Source: Rhodoferax sp.
Lineage (GTDB): Bacteria > Pseudomonadota > Gammaproteobacteria > Burkholderiales > Burkholderiaceae_C
Assembly (NCBI GenBank): GCA_024235935.1
Contig: JACKLL010000009.1
Location: 62,001-126,000 of the forward strand
Direction: 5' to 3'
DNA: 64,000 bases
The notes beneath the pieces are model-generated. The model was not told where the DNA came from, ran no database searches, and saw nothing but the letters and a program-made list of their open reading frames with translations. Shown here in pieces: positions 1-8,134 of this stretch. Position 1 is the stretch's first letter. The number at the start of each line of letters is the position of its first letter. The translations under genes and the position numbers were made by a program.

Positions 1-404
1 CCACGCTCGAGCACGATCGGCTTGAGTCCCATCTGTGCCAGCATCAGCGCCGCGAAGATGCCGCAGGGGCCGAAGCCGATCACCACCGGGCGCTGCCACT
101 GCATATCCGCCACGCTGTCGGCCGGGGCCTGGCACGGCAGCCGGTACACCATGTCCGGCGTCGGGCCCAGGTGCGGCTTGCCGGCCAACTGCTGCAGCAA
201 CTGCGTCTCCTGCGCCGGATCCGTCAGTTCGACATCGACCACATAGACGACCAGCAGCTGCGCCTTGCGGGCATCAACGCTGCGTTTGAACACATGGACA
301 TGCCGCACGGCCTGTGCCGGCAGGCCCAGGGTCTGCAGCACCAGCCGCTCCAGGTCCGCAACCTGGTGCTCAAGCGGAAACTTCAGTTCAGTCAGTCGAA
401 TCAT
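1..404 (-). CDS. FAD-dependent oxidoreductase (NAD(FAD)-utilising dehydrogenase family), N-terminal part
   Basis: The gene runs off the left edge, so only about 134 N-terminal residues are visible. It starts at the ATG complementary to 402-404 (MIRLTELKFPLEHQVADLER). About 100 residues of a preceding domain are followed by a Rossmann dinucleotide-binding segment (PVVIGFGPCGIFAALMLAQM, then GLKPIVLERG) that fits FAD binding. The layout, a short N-terminal domain ahead of a late GxGxxG motif, matches the uncharacterised NAD(FAD)-utilising dehydrogenases common in proteobacteria. Substrate unknown. It lies 98 bases upstream of nothing on its own strand except cysK, which is transcribed in the same direction. 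Confidence 0.75.
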   Translation of the reverse strand, partial: MIRLTELKFPLEHQVADLERLVLQTLGLPAQAVRHVHVFKRSVDARKAQLLVVYVVDVELTDPAQETQLLQQLAGKPHLGPTPDMVYRLPCQAPADSVADMQWQRPVVIGFGPCGIFAALMLAQMGLKPIVLER

Positions 405-502
405 GGCAAGAACCGGCCCGTGCACGCACGGGTCCGGACACAGAAAATGCAGGTCACCGCGGCAGAGCCACGACGTCCGGCAGCAGGAAAATGGAGGTCA
501 GG

Positions 503-1420
503 TCAGGCCGGGAGGAAACCTTCCACCGACAGATAACGCTCGCCGGTGTCGTAATTGAAGCCCAGCACCCTGGCGCCGGCCGGCAGTTCCGGCAGCTTCT
601 GGGCGATCGCGGCCAGCGTGGCCCCCGACGAGATCCCCACCAGCATGCCCTCCTCGCGCGCACAGCGGCGCGCCATTTCGCGGGCCGGTTCGGCATCGAC
701 CTGGATCACGCCATCGAGCAGGTCCTTGTTCAGGTTGACCGGAATGAAACCGGCGCCTATGCCCTGGATCGGGTGCGGCGCCGGTGCGCCGCCCGAGATT
801 ACCGGCGACGCCACCGGCTCGACCGCATAGACCTTGAGCTGCGGCCACTTCGCCTTCAGCACCTGCGCGCAGCCGGTGATGTGGCCGCCGGTGCCGACAC
901 CCGTGATCAGGGCGTCCAGGCCATCCGGAAAGTCGGCCAGGATCTCCTGCGCCGTGGTGCGAACATGGGCGTCGATATTGGCCGGATTGTCGAACTGCTG
1001 CGGGATCCAGGCGCCGGGAATATCGGCAGCGATCTCCAGCGCACGGGCAATCGCGCCCTTCATGCCCTTTTCGCGCGGCGTCAGGTCAAAGCTGGCACCG
1101 TACGCGAGCATCAGCCGGCGCCGCTCCACGGACATGCTGTCGGGCATCACCAGGATCAGCTTGTACCCCTTGACGGCTGCCACCATGGCCAGGCCCACGC
1201 CGGTATTGCCCGAGGTCGGCTCGACGATGGTGCCACCCGGCGCAAGTGCACCGCTTTTCTCGGCGGCCTCGACCATGGACAAGGCGATCCGGTCCTTGAT
1301 CGAGCCGCCGGGGTTGCCCCGCTCGGACTTGATCCAGACCTGGTGGGTATCACCAAACAGGCGGTTCACGCGCACATGCGGCGTATTGCCAATCGTCTGC
1401 AGGATGTTGTCGGCTTTCAT
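503..1420 (-). CDS. cysK: Cysteine synthase A (O-acetylserine sulfhydrylase)
   Basis: A PLP enzyme that makes L-cysteine from O-acetylserine and sulfide in the cytoplasm. The 305-residue length is normal for the family. The PLP lysine lies in GNPGGSIKDR near residue 42, the substrate loop is TSGNTGVGLA, the phosphate-binding loop is GVGTGGHITG, and a GIGAGFIP segment follows. The GIGAGFIP segment fits CysK better than CysM. The start ATG is at 1420 and lies 58 bases from the divergent RNase P RNA gene. The CysK/CysM choice is the main uncertainty. Confidence 0.9.
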   Translation of the reverse strand: MKADNILQTIGNTPHVRVNRLFGDTHQVWIKSERGNPGGSIKDRIALSMVEAAEKSGALAPGGTIVEPTSGNTGVGLAMVAAVKGYKLILVMPDSMSVERRRLMLAYGASFDLTPREKGMKGAIARALEIAADIPGAWIPQQFDNPANIDAHVRTTAQEILADFPDGLDALITGVGTGGHITGCAQVLKAKWPQLKVYAVEPVASPVISGGAPAPHPIQGIGAGFIPVNLNKDLLDGVIQVDAEPAREMARRCAREEGMLVGISSGATLAAIAQKLPELPAGARVLGFNYDTGERYLSVEGFLPA

Positions 1421-1441
1421 GACAGGCGCTCCGAAGTTGGG

Positions 1442-1471
1442 TTGCGCCCGATTGTCTCAGGAGTGGATAAT
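1442..1471 (+). promoter_or_regulatory. Predicted sigma70 promoter of the RNase P RNA gene
   Basis: A -35-like TTGCGC at 1442-1447 and a -10 GATAAT at 1466-1471 are separated by 18 bases. The first base of the P1 helix of the RNA is at 1479, eight bases after the -10 box, which is where transcription would begin. Seen in sequence; not tested. Confidence 0.6.
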
Positions 1472-1478
1472 CCCGGTC

Positions 1479-1893
1479 GTGAAGCCCACCAGACTGTCGC
1501 TGGTGCAAGCCCCTCGGGGCCGACGCCTCGGCGTCGGGTGGAAACACCGCACTGGAGGAACGTCCGGACTGCACAGGGCAGCGTAGCAGCTAACGGCTGT
1601 CCACTGAACCCCATGTACGCAAGTGCATGGCATAAGGTGAGGATCAGAGCAACAGAGACGAGTCGCCGGATGGGGCAACCCATGCGGCGGGTGAAACGGG
1701 CAATCTCTACGCGCAGCAATACCAAATAGGCACATGTTGGGACGCGCAGTTCGCTGCGCCCCCTACCCGGGGCCCCCGGGGTGTGTGCGGGTAGGTAGCA
1801 CCGAGCCGTCGGGTGACCGGCGGCCCAGATTAATGACAGTCACGCCGGGGGCAACCCCGGTGCACAGAATCCGGCTTATCGGTGGGCTTCACA
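1479..1893 (+). ncRNA. rnpB: RNase P RNA (catalytic subunit of ribonuclease P, type A)
   Basis: The ribozyme removes 5' leaders from tRNA precursors. The ends form a perfect P1 helix: GTGAAGCCCACC (1479-1490) pairs with GGTGGGCTTCAC (1881-1892). The conserved core blocks are in order: CCAGAC-GTCGC near 1489, GGAGGAACGTCCGG at 1554-1567 (5' strand of P4), AGAGCAACAGAGA near 1649, CAAATAGG near 1724, and CAGAATCCGGCTTATCGG near 1865 (3' strand of P4). Several small ORFs overlapping this stretch are spurious. One core base differs from the near-universal sequence; see the findings. Confidence 0.95.
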
Positions 1894-1976
1894 CTATTAC
1901 CGCTGACCAGAGATCCCCGGTCCGGACTTCGTCCCGACGCCCGGGGCCTCTGACCCGCTTTGCGCAAAGGACCTCC

Positions 1977-2345
1977 ATGACCGACGACAGCATCCCCGCC
2001 ATCCGCGGCTTTCATGCCCACGTGTACTTCGGACCCGAGACGGTCGACCAGGCCCGCGCGCTGTGCGAAGCTGCCGCACAGGCGTTTCCCCTCAAGCTCG
2101 GGCGGGTGCACCAGCAACCGGTCGGGCCGCATCCGGACTGGAGTTGCCAACTGGCCTTCAAGCCCGAACTGTTCGGCCAGCTCATCCCCTGGCTGGCGAT
2201 GCGCCGCGCAGGCCTGGTGGTCTTCATCCACCCGATCAGCAACAACGACCTGGTCGACCACCGCGACCGCGCGATGTGGATGGGCGCGGTGCGACCGCTC
2301 AAGCTGGACGTGCTCAGCGAAAAGCACGGCGACTTTGATCTGTAG
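1977..2345 (+). CDS. DOPA 4,5-dioxygenase family protein
   Basis: A 122-residue small protein starting at the ATG at 1977, with AAAGGA six bases upstream. A longer reading from 1734 would overlap the RNase P RNA and is rejected. It has the family hallmarks: FHAHVYFG near the N terminus, a VHQQPVGPHPDWS segment with histidines, and VVFIHPISNN. The family includes fungal and plant extradiol DOPA dioxygenases; the bacterial members are mostly uncharacterised, so the substrate here is unknown. It lies just downstream of rnpB. Confidence 0.8.
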   Translation: MTDDSIPAIRGFHAHVYFGPETVDQARALCEAAAQAFPLKLGRVHQQPVGPHPDWSCQLAFKPELFGQLIPWLAMRRAGLVVFIHPISNNDLVDHRDRAMWMGAVRPLKLDVLSEKHGDFDL

Positions 2346-2404
2346 CGCGCCCCAGCAGCGCGCCCCTGTAGCGCGAATCAGCCGCGCGCGGCCGATGCCG
2401 CCGC

Positions 2405-4048
2405 TCAGAAGCCGGCAGCCATGCCTTCGATACGCTGCACATGGGCCAGCAGCGAGCGCTTGGCAACCGGCCACATGCGGGGCGGCACATCGTCGTACGC
2501 CTGCGCGACCCAGTCGTCCAGCGTACCGTCAGGCAGCGCCTGCATCACGCCCAGGATCTTGGCCTCGCGCTTGAGCCGATGCGCCTTCAAGGCGGCAATC
2601 GCCTGCGCGGCCTGCCCCAGCACGTATCCGTGCGCGGGAAGAATGAACTCGATCCGGTGCAGCGCACACGCCGCCGACAGGCGGTCCAGCGACTCCAGGT
2701 AGGCCGTCATCTCGCCATCCGGCGGATCGATCACGGTCGTGCTGCCATTGAGCACATGGTCGCCGCTGAACAGCAAGCCGTCCTGCAGCAGAACCAGGCA
2801 GAGGTGGTTGGCTGCATGGCCTGGCGTATGGATCACCCGAAGCGTGTGGGCATGCAATTCGTCACCGGCGACGAGCGCCAGTTCCTGACCATCCTGCAAC
2901 GCCGCGTCGGGCTGAAACGCACTGCTGGCACGTGAAGTTGCCGCACTGGGCAGCCCCAGAACCGGCGGGCGGGACGGGCACATGGCCTGCAGCGGCCGCG
3001 CACCCGGCGCGTGGTCCGGATGCGAATGCGTGCACACGATCATGCGGATGTCGCCACCCGCAGCCCGCCACAGGCGCTCCAGGTGCAGGGCATCGGCCGG
3101 GCCCGGATCGATGGCGATGTACCCGCTGGACGGATCACCGACCAGGTAGCTGTTGGTGCCGGGCCCGGTCATGGCGCCCGGGTTGGGTGCCGTCAGCCGC
3201 ATCACGTTGCGCAGCAAGGGCACCGGCTGCCCGGTTCGCCAATCGAGGTGGTGCACGATCTGCCCGTCCGGCGACACCAGCTGCAGTTCGCCATAGGGAT
3301 GTTCGTGCTCCATGTAGCGCACCTCCTTGCCGGCCAGCCAGCCCGCGCGCGGGCAACTGGTCCACAGCGGCTGCTCGTCGACGGCGCAGGCGCGCAGCAC
3401 CGCGTCGACCGAGTCGAAGGCCTGCAGCCGCTCGAGCGTGCGGATGGTCGGAAAGATGATGAAGAAGCCGCCGCTGGCATGGCGTGCCAGCGCGTCCCTG
3501 GGGCTCACCCACAAAGGCTCGAACTGCTCGGTCTCGTCTGCCACCGGCTGCTGGTCCGGCGGCATGCGGGCGACCAGAAACGGCACATCGAACCGGCGCG
3601 GCAGGTCCCGGTCGGTGATCCAGTGCGCCAGCACGAACACCTCGTCCGCGGCCAGCCGCAGGCCGCGTTCGGCACATTGCGGCGCAAAAGCCGCCTTGCG
3701 GTCCATGCCCGCGATGTCGGCATCGGTTGGCGCCCGTCCGTCGCCATGACGCGCCAGCAGCACGCCGAGTTCCTCGAAGCTTTCGCGGATTGCCGCGATC
3801 GCCTGTGTCAGGTGCAGATCGCTCTGAGCCGGCCTGCGGCACGCAAGCCCGTGGGCCGCGGCATCTGCGGCGTCGACGCCGCCGCCGGGAAACACATAAG
3901 CGCCGGGAGCGAAGCTGGCCGTCAGGGCGCGGCGGGTCATCAGCACCTCGAGGCCTTGCGGACCATCGCGCAGCAGCAGTACGGTGGCGGCAGGCCGGGT
4001 GGGCGCCGGTTCGCGTTGCAGATGCAGGAGTTGGGCGGGTCGGACCAT
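2405..4048 (-). CDS. NUDIX hydrolase / metallo-beta-lactamase-fold fusion protein
   Basis: A 547-residue protein with two hydrolase domains. The N-terminal ~230 residues are NUDIX-like (VLMTRRALTASFAPGAYVFP, GGGVDA, then a partial Nudix box IRESFEELG). The C-terminal ~280 residues are a metallo-beta-lactamase fold: TNSYLVGD, the zinc motif THSHPDH, a second ligand site PGHAANHL, and FSGDHVLNG. This resembles the LACTB2-like hydrolases that occur fused to NUDIX domains in Burkholderiales. The substrates are not known; LACTB2 proteins act on RNA or thioesters. It is divergent from dapF with a 67-base gap. Confidence 0.85.
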   Translation of the reverse strand: MVRPAQLLHLQREPAPTRPAATVLLLRDGPQGLEVLMTRRALTASFAPGAYVFPGGGVDAADAAAHGLACRRPAQSDLHLTQAIAAIRESFEELGVLLARHGDGRAPTDADIAGMDRKAAFAPQCAERGLRLAADEVFVLAHWITDRDLPRRFDVPFLVARMPPDQQPVADETEQFEPLWVSPRDALARHASGGFFIIFPTIRTLERLQAFDSVDAVLRACAVDEQPLWTSCPRAGWLAGKEVRYMEHEHPYGELQLVSPDGQIVHHLDWRTGQPVPLLRNVMRLTAPNPGAMTGPGTNSYLVGDPSSGYIAIDPGPADALHLERLWRAAGGDIRMIVCTHSHPDHAPGARPLQAMCPSRPPVLGLPSAATSRASSAFQPDAALQDGQELALVAGDELHAHTLRVIHTPGHAANHLCLVLLQDGLLFSGDHVLNGSTTVIDPPDGEMTAYLESLDRLSAACALHRIEFILPAHGYVLGQAAQAIAALKAHRLKREAKILGVMQALPDGTLDDWVAQAYDDVPPRMWPVAKRSLLAHVQRIEGMAAGF

Positions 4049-4103
4049 GGCGGCATTTTGCCGCCATTCACGCCTCGCCGGGCTCGCCGGTCTTCAGGCG
4101 ATG

Positions 4104-4109
4104 GATAAT
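4104..4109 (+). promoter_or_regulatory. Predicted -10 box of dapF (leaderless arrangement)
   Basis: GATAAT ends six bases before the dapF ATG at 4116, so the transcript would start at or next to the start codon. The same TGGATAATCCCG string carries the -10 of rnpB. No convincing -35 hexamer and no Shine-Dalgarno sequence is visible. Confidence 0.4.
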
Positions 4110-4115
4110 CCCGCG

Positions 4116-4991
4116 ATGCGAATCCCGTTTACCAAGATGCAGGGCGCGGGCAATGACTTTGTCGTGCTCGACGAGACGCGCGCCTCGCTGGGCCTGGGCC
4201 CGGCCCAATACCGCATGCTCGCCGATCGACATTTTGGCGTCGGTGCCGACCAGATCCTGACCGTACGGCCGTCCCCCGGCCCCGGAATCGACTTCGAATA
4301 CGTCATCCACAACGCCGACGGCGGCCAGGTCGAGCACTGCGGCAATGGCGCCCGCTGCTTTCTGGTCCATGTGCGCAACCGCGGCCTGACCGACAAGGAC
4401 ACCGTCACGGTCAAGACCATGAACCGCATCCTGACACTGCGCCGCAGTGCCGACGACCGGGTCACGGTCGACATGGGTGCCCCGGTGTTCGCGCTGGATG
4501 CCATCCCGTTCGATCGCGCCGGCCTGCAGGCACGCACACGTGGCGACTGGCAGCAGTGGCCTGTGCCCCTGGACACGGCTGACGGAAGACAGACAGTGGA
4601 ACTGGCGGTCCTGTCGATGGGCAACCCGCACGCCGTGTGTGTCGTCGACAACGTCGAGACGGCCGACGTCAAGGGCCTCGGCCCCCTGATCGAGGGCCAC
4701 GCGGCCTTTCCGCAGCGGGTCAACGCCGGCTTCATGCAGATCGTGAGCCGCAGCGAGATCCGGCTGCGTGTGTTCGAGCGCGGCGCCGGCGAAACGCTCA
4801 GCTGCGGCACCGGCGCCTGTGCGGCGGTGGTGGCCGGCATCCGGCTCGGCCTGCTCGACGCGCAGGTCGATGTGCAGACCCATGGCGGACGCCTCACCAT
4901 TGCCTGGGCCGGCGGCGACAGCGCCGTCATGATGACCGGCCCGGCCCATACCGTATTCGAAGGCGAAATCGCCCTACCTGAAACCGCATGA
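4116..4991 (+). CDS. dapF: Diaminopimelate epimerase
   Basis: Converts LL- to meso-diaminopimelate for lysine and peptidoglycan synthesis. The protein is 291 residues (MRIPFTKMQGAGNDFVVLDE). The two catalytic cysteines sit in HCGNGARC near residue 73 and SCGTGACAA near residue 227, the usual proton-abstracting pair. The ATG at 4116 was chosen by family alignment; an in-frame ATG at 4101 would add only five residues and overlaps the -10 box. It overlaps the DUF484 gene by four bases, and the dapF-DUF484-xerC order is widely conserved in proteobacteria. Confidence 0.95.
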   Translation: MRIPFTKMQGAGNDFVVLDETRASLGLGPAQYRMLADRHFGVGADQILTVRPSPGPGIDFEYVIHNADGGQVEHCGNGARCFLVHVRNRGLTDKDTVTVKTMNRILTLRRSADDRVTVDMGAPVFALDAIPFDRAGLQARTRGDWQQWPVPLDTADGRQTVELAVLSMGNPHAVCVVDNVETADVKGLGPLIEGHAAFPQRVNAGFMQIVSRSEIRLRVFERGAGETLSCGTGACAAVVAGIRLGLLDAQVDVQTHGGRLTIAWAGGDSAVMMTGPAHTVFEGEIALPETA

Positions 4992-5686
4992 TGACCCACA
5001 ACGCATTCACCAATCCGATCACCGAAGACGACATCGCCAACTACCTGGCGAACACCCCCGACTTTTTCGAGCGCCATGCCGAACTGCTGGCCAGCGTGCA
5101 CATGACCAGCCCGCACAGCAAGCGCGCGGTCAGCCTGCAGGAGCGCCAGGCCGAGATGCTGCGCGACAAGATCAAGCTGCTCGAGCACCGGCTGATGGAC
5201 ATGATCCGCCACGGCAACGAAAACGCCCTGCTGTCCGACCGGCTGCTGCGCTGGGCCGCATCGCTGTTCCGCGGCGCCGACGCTGCGACCATGCCGATGC
5301 AGATCGCCGAACAAGTGCGCGAGCAATTCTCGGTTCCGCAGGTCACGATCAAGGTCTGGGGCGTGAGCCCGCAGTACCAGCAGGCGGATTTCGCGCAAGG
5401 CGTCACCGAAGACGCGAAGCTGTTCGCCAACTCGCTGACGGAGCCCTTCTGCGGCGTCAACACGGGCTTTGAAGCCGTGACCTGGCTGGCCGACCCGACC
5501 GCGGCCGCGTCGATTGCGCTGCTGCCGCTGCGCGAACCCGGCTCTGCCGGGATGCAGCCGGCTTTCGGCATGCTGGTGCTGTCGTCGCCGGACGGCCAGC
5601 GCTTCAACAGCGGCATGGGGACCGACTTCCTGCAGCACGTGGCCGACATCGCCAGCGCGGCGCTCGAGCGGCTGCGCCCGGCCTGA
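4988..5686 (+). CDS. DUF484 family protein
   Basis: A 232-residue cytosolic protein of the DUF484 family (YigA of E. coli). The N-terminal motif DDIANYLANTPDFFERHAEL and a coiled stretch SLQERQAEMLRDKIKLLEHR are typical; the remainder looks like a GAF-type fold. The start overlaps the dapF stop as ATGATGA, which suggests translational coupling. Its function is unknown; it is consistently found between dapF and xerC. Confidence 0.85.
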   Translation: MMTHNAFTNPITEDDIANYLANTPDFFERHAELLASVHMTSPHSKRAVSLQERQAEMLRDKIKLLEHRLMDMIRHGNENALLSDRLLRWAASLFRGADAATMPMQIAEQVREQFSVPQVTIKVWGVSPQYQQADFAQGVTEDAKLFANSLTEPFCGVNTGFEAVTWLADPTAAASIALLPLREPGSAGMQPAFGMLVLSSPDGQRFNSGMGTDFLQHVADIASAALERLRPA

Positions 5687-5711
5687 TTCGACCCACCGCA
5701 AGGGCCTCCGA

Positions 5712-6683
5712 ATGCCCGCCCTGCCCGCCACAGGCGCAGCTGACCTGCTCGACGACCCGCTGGTTGCGCGTTACCTGGATTATGTACGGGTGCAAAAGCG
5801 CCTGGCCGATCGCACGGTAAGCCTTTACACGCTGGACCTGCAGCGGCTCGCCCGTTGCGCGGCAGACGCCAAGGTGCCATTGACGCAGGTGATGCATGTG
5901 CATGTGCGGCGCTGGGTGGCGCAGATGCACAGCCAGGGCCGCAGCCCCCGCGGCATTGCGTTGATACTCTCGGGCTGGCGTGGCTTCTACGCCTGGCTCG
6001 GCCGCGAAGGCCTGATCGCGGCCAACCCGGTGCAGGACGTGCATGCGCCCAAGGCGGCAAAACCCCTGCCCAAGGCCTTGAGCGTGGACGACGCGGTACA
6101 GCTGGCCGGCTTCCATGACGACGATGCCGCCGACGCCTGGCTCGAGGCCCGCGATGCGGCCATTGTCGAATTGCTCTATGGCGGCGGACTGCGGGTGGGC
6201 GAACTGGCGGGCCTGGACGTGCAGGCCGGCGCGCAGGCCCGCGGCTGGCTCGATCTGGATGCCGGCGATGCCCATGTGCTGGGCAAGGGTTCCAAGCGGC
6301 GCAGCGTACCGATTGGCGCCAAGGCCATCGCGGCCGTGGTGGCATGGCTGGCGGTCCGCGATTCGCGCTTGCGCAGCCCGCAGCCGGCGCTGTTCGTCGG
6401 GCGCAACGGCACGCGGCTGAGCGCACAGGCGATCTGGCAGCGGCTGCAGCGGCGCAGCCAGCAGGCGGGGCTGCCGACACCCGTGCATCCCCACATGCTG
6501 CGGCACTCGTTTGCCAGCCATGTGCTGCAGTCCAGCGGCGACCTGCGCGCCGTCCAGGAACTGCTGGGGCACGCCAACATCACCACCACGCAGGTCTACA
6601 CCCGGCTGGATTTCCAGCACCTGGCCAAGGCCTACGATGCGGCGCACCCGCGGGCGCGGCGCAAGACCTCCGGGCCGACCTAG
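5712..6683 (+). CDS. xerC: Tyrosine recombinase XerC
   Basis: A site-specific recombinase that works with XerD at dif to resolve chromosome dimers. The protein is 323 residues from the ATG at 5712, with AAGGG upstream. It has an N-terminal SAM-like core-binding domain and a C-terminal catalytic domain with all expected residues: Arg in GGGLRVGELAGL, Lys in LGKGSKRR, HMLRHSFASH, LGHANI and the nucleophile Tyr in TTQVYTRLDF. It is the last gene of the dapF operon; the accessory block begins after its stop. Confidence 0.93.
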   Translation: MPALPATGAADLLDDPLVARYLDYVRVQKRLADRTVSLYTLDLQRLARCAADAKVPLTQVMHVHVRRWVAQMHSQGRSPRGIALILSGWRGFYAWLGREGLIAANPVQDVHAPKAAKPLPKALSVDDAVQLAGFHDDDAADAWLEARDAAIVELLYGGGLRVGELAGLDVQAGAQARGWLDLDAGDAHVLGKGSKRRSVPIGAKAIAAVVAWLAVRDSRLRSPQPALFVGRNGTRLSAQAIWQRLQRRSQQAGLPTPVHPHMLRHSFASHVLQSSGDLRAVQELLGHANITTTQVYTRLDFQHLAKAYDAAHPRARRKTSGPT

Positions 6684-6708
6684 GCGAATGACCCGTGCGG
6701 AACCTCTG

Positions 6709-6728
6709 GTCCCGAATTGCGCCGGGAC
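6709..6728 (+). other. Short inverted repeat after xerC
   Basis: GTCCCG (6709-6714) and CGGGAC (6723-6728) could form a six-pair hairpin with an eight-base loop. No T-run follows, so it is at best a weak terminator. It marks the edge of the accessory block. Confidence 0.25.
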
Positions 6729-6809
6729 AAGACTAACGGCAGACGGTCCGCACCACCGCGTGGGAGAGCCGGAATTCCAGCACACCCCTTCGTCAGGAAC
6801 CCTTGGCCT

Positions 6810-8120
6810 TCAATCGAGACGATAGATCTCCGCTGCATTCTCGAAGAGCACCCTGCGGGCCAGCCACTGCGCTTGTCTGGCATCCCAGACTTTACGCTGG
6901 ATGCCATCGCTGAGCACGTGATTCAAGGCCTCCCGTGCATAGCTGGCGGCAGCCACATGAAACTCCGGAGCACCCGAGTCCGAGCCGTATAGCAACTTGT
7001 TTGCAGGCAATATTTCCAGCCATTCGGTCAGCTTCTGGCGAAGATAGTAGTGGTGCAGGTATGGCATCCATGAGAAGTCCAAGTAGACATTTCCATACGT
7101 CTGCACCAGCGCAGCCATGTCGCTCGAAAAGGGATACCCCCCATGCAGCAACGTCACCTTGAGTCTGCTGAGGGATCGAATATTCAGAAAGGTTTCCAAC
7201 AGGAAGGGCGCTCCGTTGGCGATGAGCATGCCAGGCTCGGGGTGCCCCATGCCAACATGTATCTGCATGGGCAGGGCGTTGTCCGCCGCATATTGCGCCG
7301 CACGTTGCACCAGAAAGTTCTCCATGGGTCGACGGTCCGCATCTTTCCCCACGGCCAGGGCCTCGTAGCTTGCGCGCGCATCGTCAAAGGAGGCTGGCCT
7401 GAAGTCAATGGGCCGAACGTAAGCGGAAGCAATCTTGAGTCCTATGACACCATTTTGTACGCGTCTTTGGATCGACGCGTCCATGAATTGCAGATACGCG
7501 TCGAACGTCAAGGGCGGATCGTCAAGCGCATGTGACTTGAGTTCGGACCTCAGCACTGCGGCAAAGCCCGCATGAAAGCGCTGAAACTCCGTCCCCCGCA
7601 AGGTAGCCTTTCCATTGTGGAACGGGTACACATAAGGATCGATTCGCATGATCTGGCGGTACTGCGCGGGATTCCATGTTTCGCGATCAAGGTAGGGAAC
7701 ATCCACCAGTACGATGGGCGTATTGGCAGCCTTCAGGGCCTGATCGTAGGTGTAGGAGGGGCTTCGTCCACCCCACTCCCGCGCCTTCTGCGCAAGACTG
7801 TCCTGGTCTTGGTGCGGGCCATATAGAAGCTGACATCCCTGCCGAAGCGCTCGGGAAAAGAAAGTTGTCGACCGAAACGCCACACCTTGTTGCATCAGGC
7901 GCTCAGTCCCATGGTCCGTCTCAAGTTGCGCCAGCGTCAAGGTGTCGCCTCGGTTGCGCGCGAGGATGAAGGCATCGTAGACCTCGGGGGCCACATTGGC
8001 TTCCAAGTGGGCGGTTGAAAAGTGCCTCTCGATCTGTTCAACCGTCCGAAAGCCTGCCATCGATGCGTGCGAATGGTGGTCGATGGCGGCGATTCCACTG
8101 GTGATGTCGGGGGTGGTCAT
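6810..8120 (-). CDS. Amidohydrolase family protein (FluG-N-terminal-like)
   Basis: A 436-residue metal-dependent hydrolase of the amidohydrolase superfamily. Candidate metal ligands are the HxH of IDHHSHASM at the N terminus, a Lys in GLKIASAY, His in QIHVGMGHPEPG, His in LLHGGYPF and Asp in LLYGSDSGAPE. The C-terminal block (LLHGGYPF ... NVYLDFSWM ... LLYGSDSG) resembles the amidohydrolase half of FluG/nodulin-6 proteins, some of which act on gamma-glutamyl amides. Its substrate is unknown. It lies 14 bases downstream of the Bug-protein gene on the same strand, so both probably form one operon. GC content is visibly lower than in the flanks. Confidence 0.8.
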   Translation of the reverse strand: MTTPDITSGIAAIDHHSHASMAGFRTVEQIERHFSTAHLEANVAPEVYDAFILARNRGDTLTLAQLETDHGTERLMQQGVAFRSTTFFSRALRQGCQLLYGPHQDQDSLAQKAREWGGRSPSYTYDQALKAANTPIVLVDVPYLDRETWNPAQYRQIMRIDPYVYPFHNGKATLRGTEFQRFHAGFAAVLRSELKSHALDDPPLTFDAYLQFMDASIQRRVQNGVIGLKIASAYVRPIDFRPASFDDARASYEALAVGKDADRRPMENFLVQRAAQYAADNALPMQIHVGMGHPEPGMLIANGAPFLLETFLNIRSLSRLKVTLLHGGYPFSSDMAALVQTYGNVYLDFSWMPYLHHYYLRQKLTEWLEILPANKLLYGSDSGAPEFHVAAASYAREALNHVLSDGIQRKVWDARQAQWLARRVLFENAAEIYRLD

Positions 8121-8134
8121 ACGGAGCGCCCTGG

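Noticed and set aside
1417..1976. Several short ORFs between cysK and the dioxygenase gene
   Set aside because: They overlap the RNase P RNA, whose conserved blocks and P1 helix fully explain the sequence.
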